Assembly: GCF_011397635.1 (NCBI RefSeq)
Contig: NC_064771.1
Coordinates: 17,051,379 to 17,115,378, forward strand
Origin: Epinephelus fuscoguttatus
Taxonomy: Eukaryota > Chordata > Actinopteri > Perciformes > Serranidae
Reading direction: 5' to 3'
Length of the DNA stretch: 64,000 bases
In this document: positions 63,658 through 64,000 of the stretch, piece by piece
How positions within the stretch are numbered: the stretch's first letter is position 1
How the letters are laid out: each line of letters begins with the position of its first letter
Position numbers and translations under genes: made by a program
Notes under the pieces: model-generated
Seen by the model: only the letters and a program-made list of their open reading frames with translations
Database searches by the model: none
Told to the model about the DNA's origin: nothing

Positions 63658-64000
63658 ACCAAATGCTAACTATGTCAACATGCCCATAATTATCATTTCA
63701 CTGTCTAAGTCTAGAGTGAATTGTTTCAGTAACATTTGAATTTACAGACTGTTAACAATACAAAATAATAACCAATAAATAGGAAATTATAGTATCAGTA
63801 ATGACAATACAAAAAAACAATATGTAATGATTGTGTTGTCGCATTTTGAAAAGGATACATGGCTAGCTGTTTCTAAACAATGTGTTGCAAAGCTTCAAAG
63901 TGACTTACCATCATCGTTGCCCAAGTCAAATGTGCTCCCACGATGCAGCAGGGTACTTTTCCTGAGGAGCTTTTCAAGACCTCTTCATTGTAGTGTGCAT
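63658..64000 (+). other. TLR 3' UTR and downstream DNA
   Basis: A poly(A) signal AATAAA lies at 63774-63779, about 117 bp after the stop. Beyond it I see no further gene. Confidence 0.5.

Overview
This is a vertebrate nuclear window, almost certainly from a percomorph (spiny-rayed) teleost fish. The genes have short exons, GT/AG introns and AATAAA signals. The intergenic DNA is AT-rich, full of CA/GT microsatellites, and carries repeat types common in teleosts: Tc1-like elements, hAT-like MITEs, L2 LINE ends, tRNA-derived SINE-like units and AT-rich minisatellites. No bacterial operons, CRISPR arrays or attachment sites are present. All calls come from reading the sequence; no database search was possible.

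Four protein-coding genes are supported, all on the + strand. (1) 612-5292: the last two coding exons of stub1 (CHIP), encoding the whole U-box, followed by a long 3' UTR. (2) 12701-15505: a complete three-exon pentraxin (C-reactive protein/serum amyloid P type), 230 aa, whose first coding exon is the bare start codon. (3) 52062-54469: prr35, a two-coding-exon nuclear protein of the ZNF750/PRR35 family, with inferred 5' UTR exons and promoter at about 49217-49933. (4) 58307-63657: a six-coding-exon Toll-like receptor ending in a complete TIR domain. stub1 and prr35 both lie in human 16p13.3, which suggests a conserved block. A minus-strand open frame near 11962-12417 may be an exon or gene relic, but I cannot name it.

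Layout: 1-7165 stub1 with a repeat-filled last intron; 7248-9500 Tc1 remnant, a 77-bp tandem repeat, a fold-back element and a GACCTC-type repeat; 9500-12700 repeats and the unassigned minus-strand frame; 12701-15505 pentraxin, with a hAT-like element filling its second intron; 15506-21340 downstream DNA with a second hAT-like copy; 21343-28731 a minisatellite of about 7 kb with a roughly 38.7-bp unit, interrupted by an unrelated island; 28732-49200 a gene-poor stretch with microsatellites, several MITE/SINE/LINE copies and islands of complex sequence that may be regulatory; 49200-54960 prr35; 55000-58290 intergenic; 58293-64000 the TLR gene.

The genes do not form a pathway in the operon sense. 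The pentraxin and the TLR are both innate immune recognition proteins. stub1 acts in chaperone-linked ubiquitination and prr35 is a likely nuclear regulator. The most notable observations concern structure: an inverted pair of Helitron-like elements about 42 kb apart, a giant minisatellite with several local higher-order repeats and a visible possible seed, hAT-like elements with readable 8-bp target duplications, a head-to-head Tc1 fold-back in a TLR intron, and a short TLR intron with two competing donors, one of them GC.
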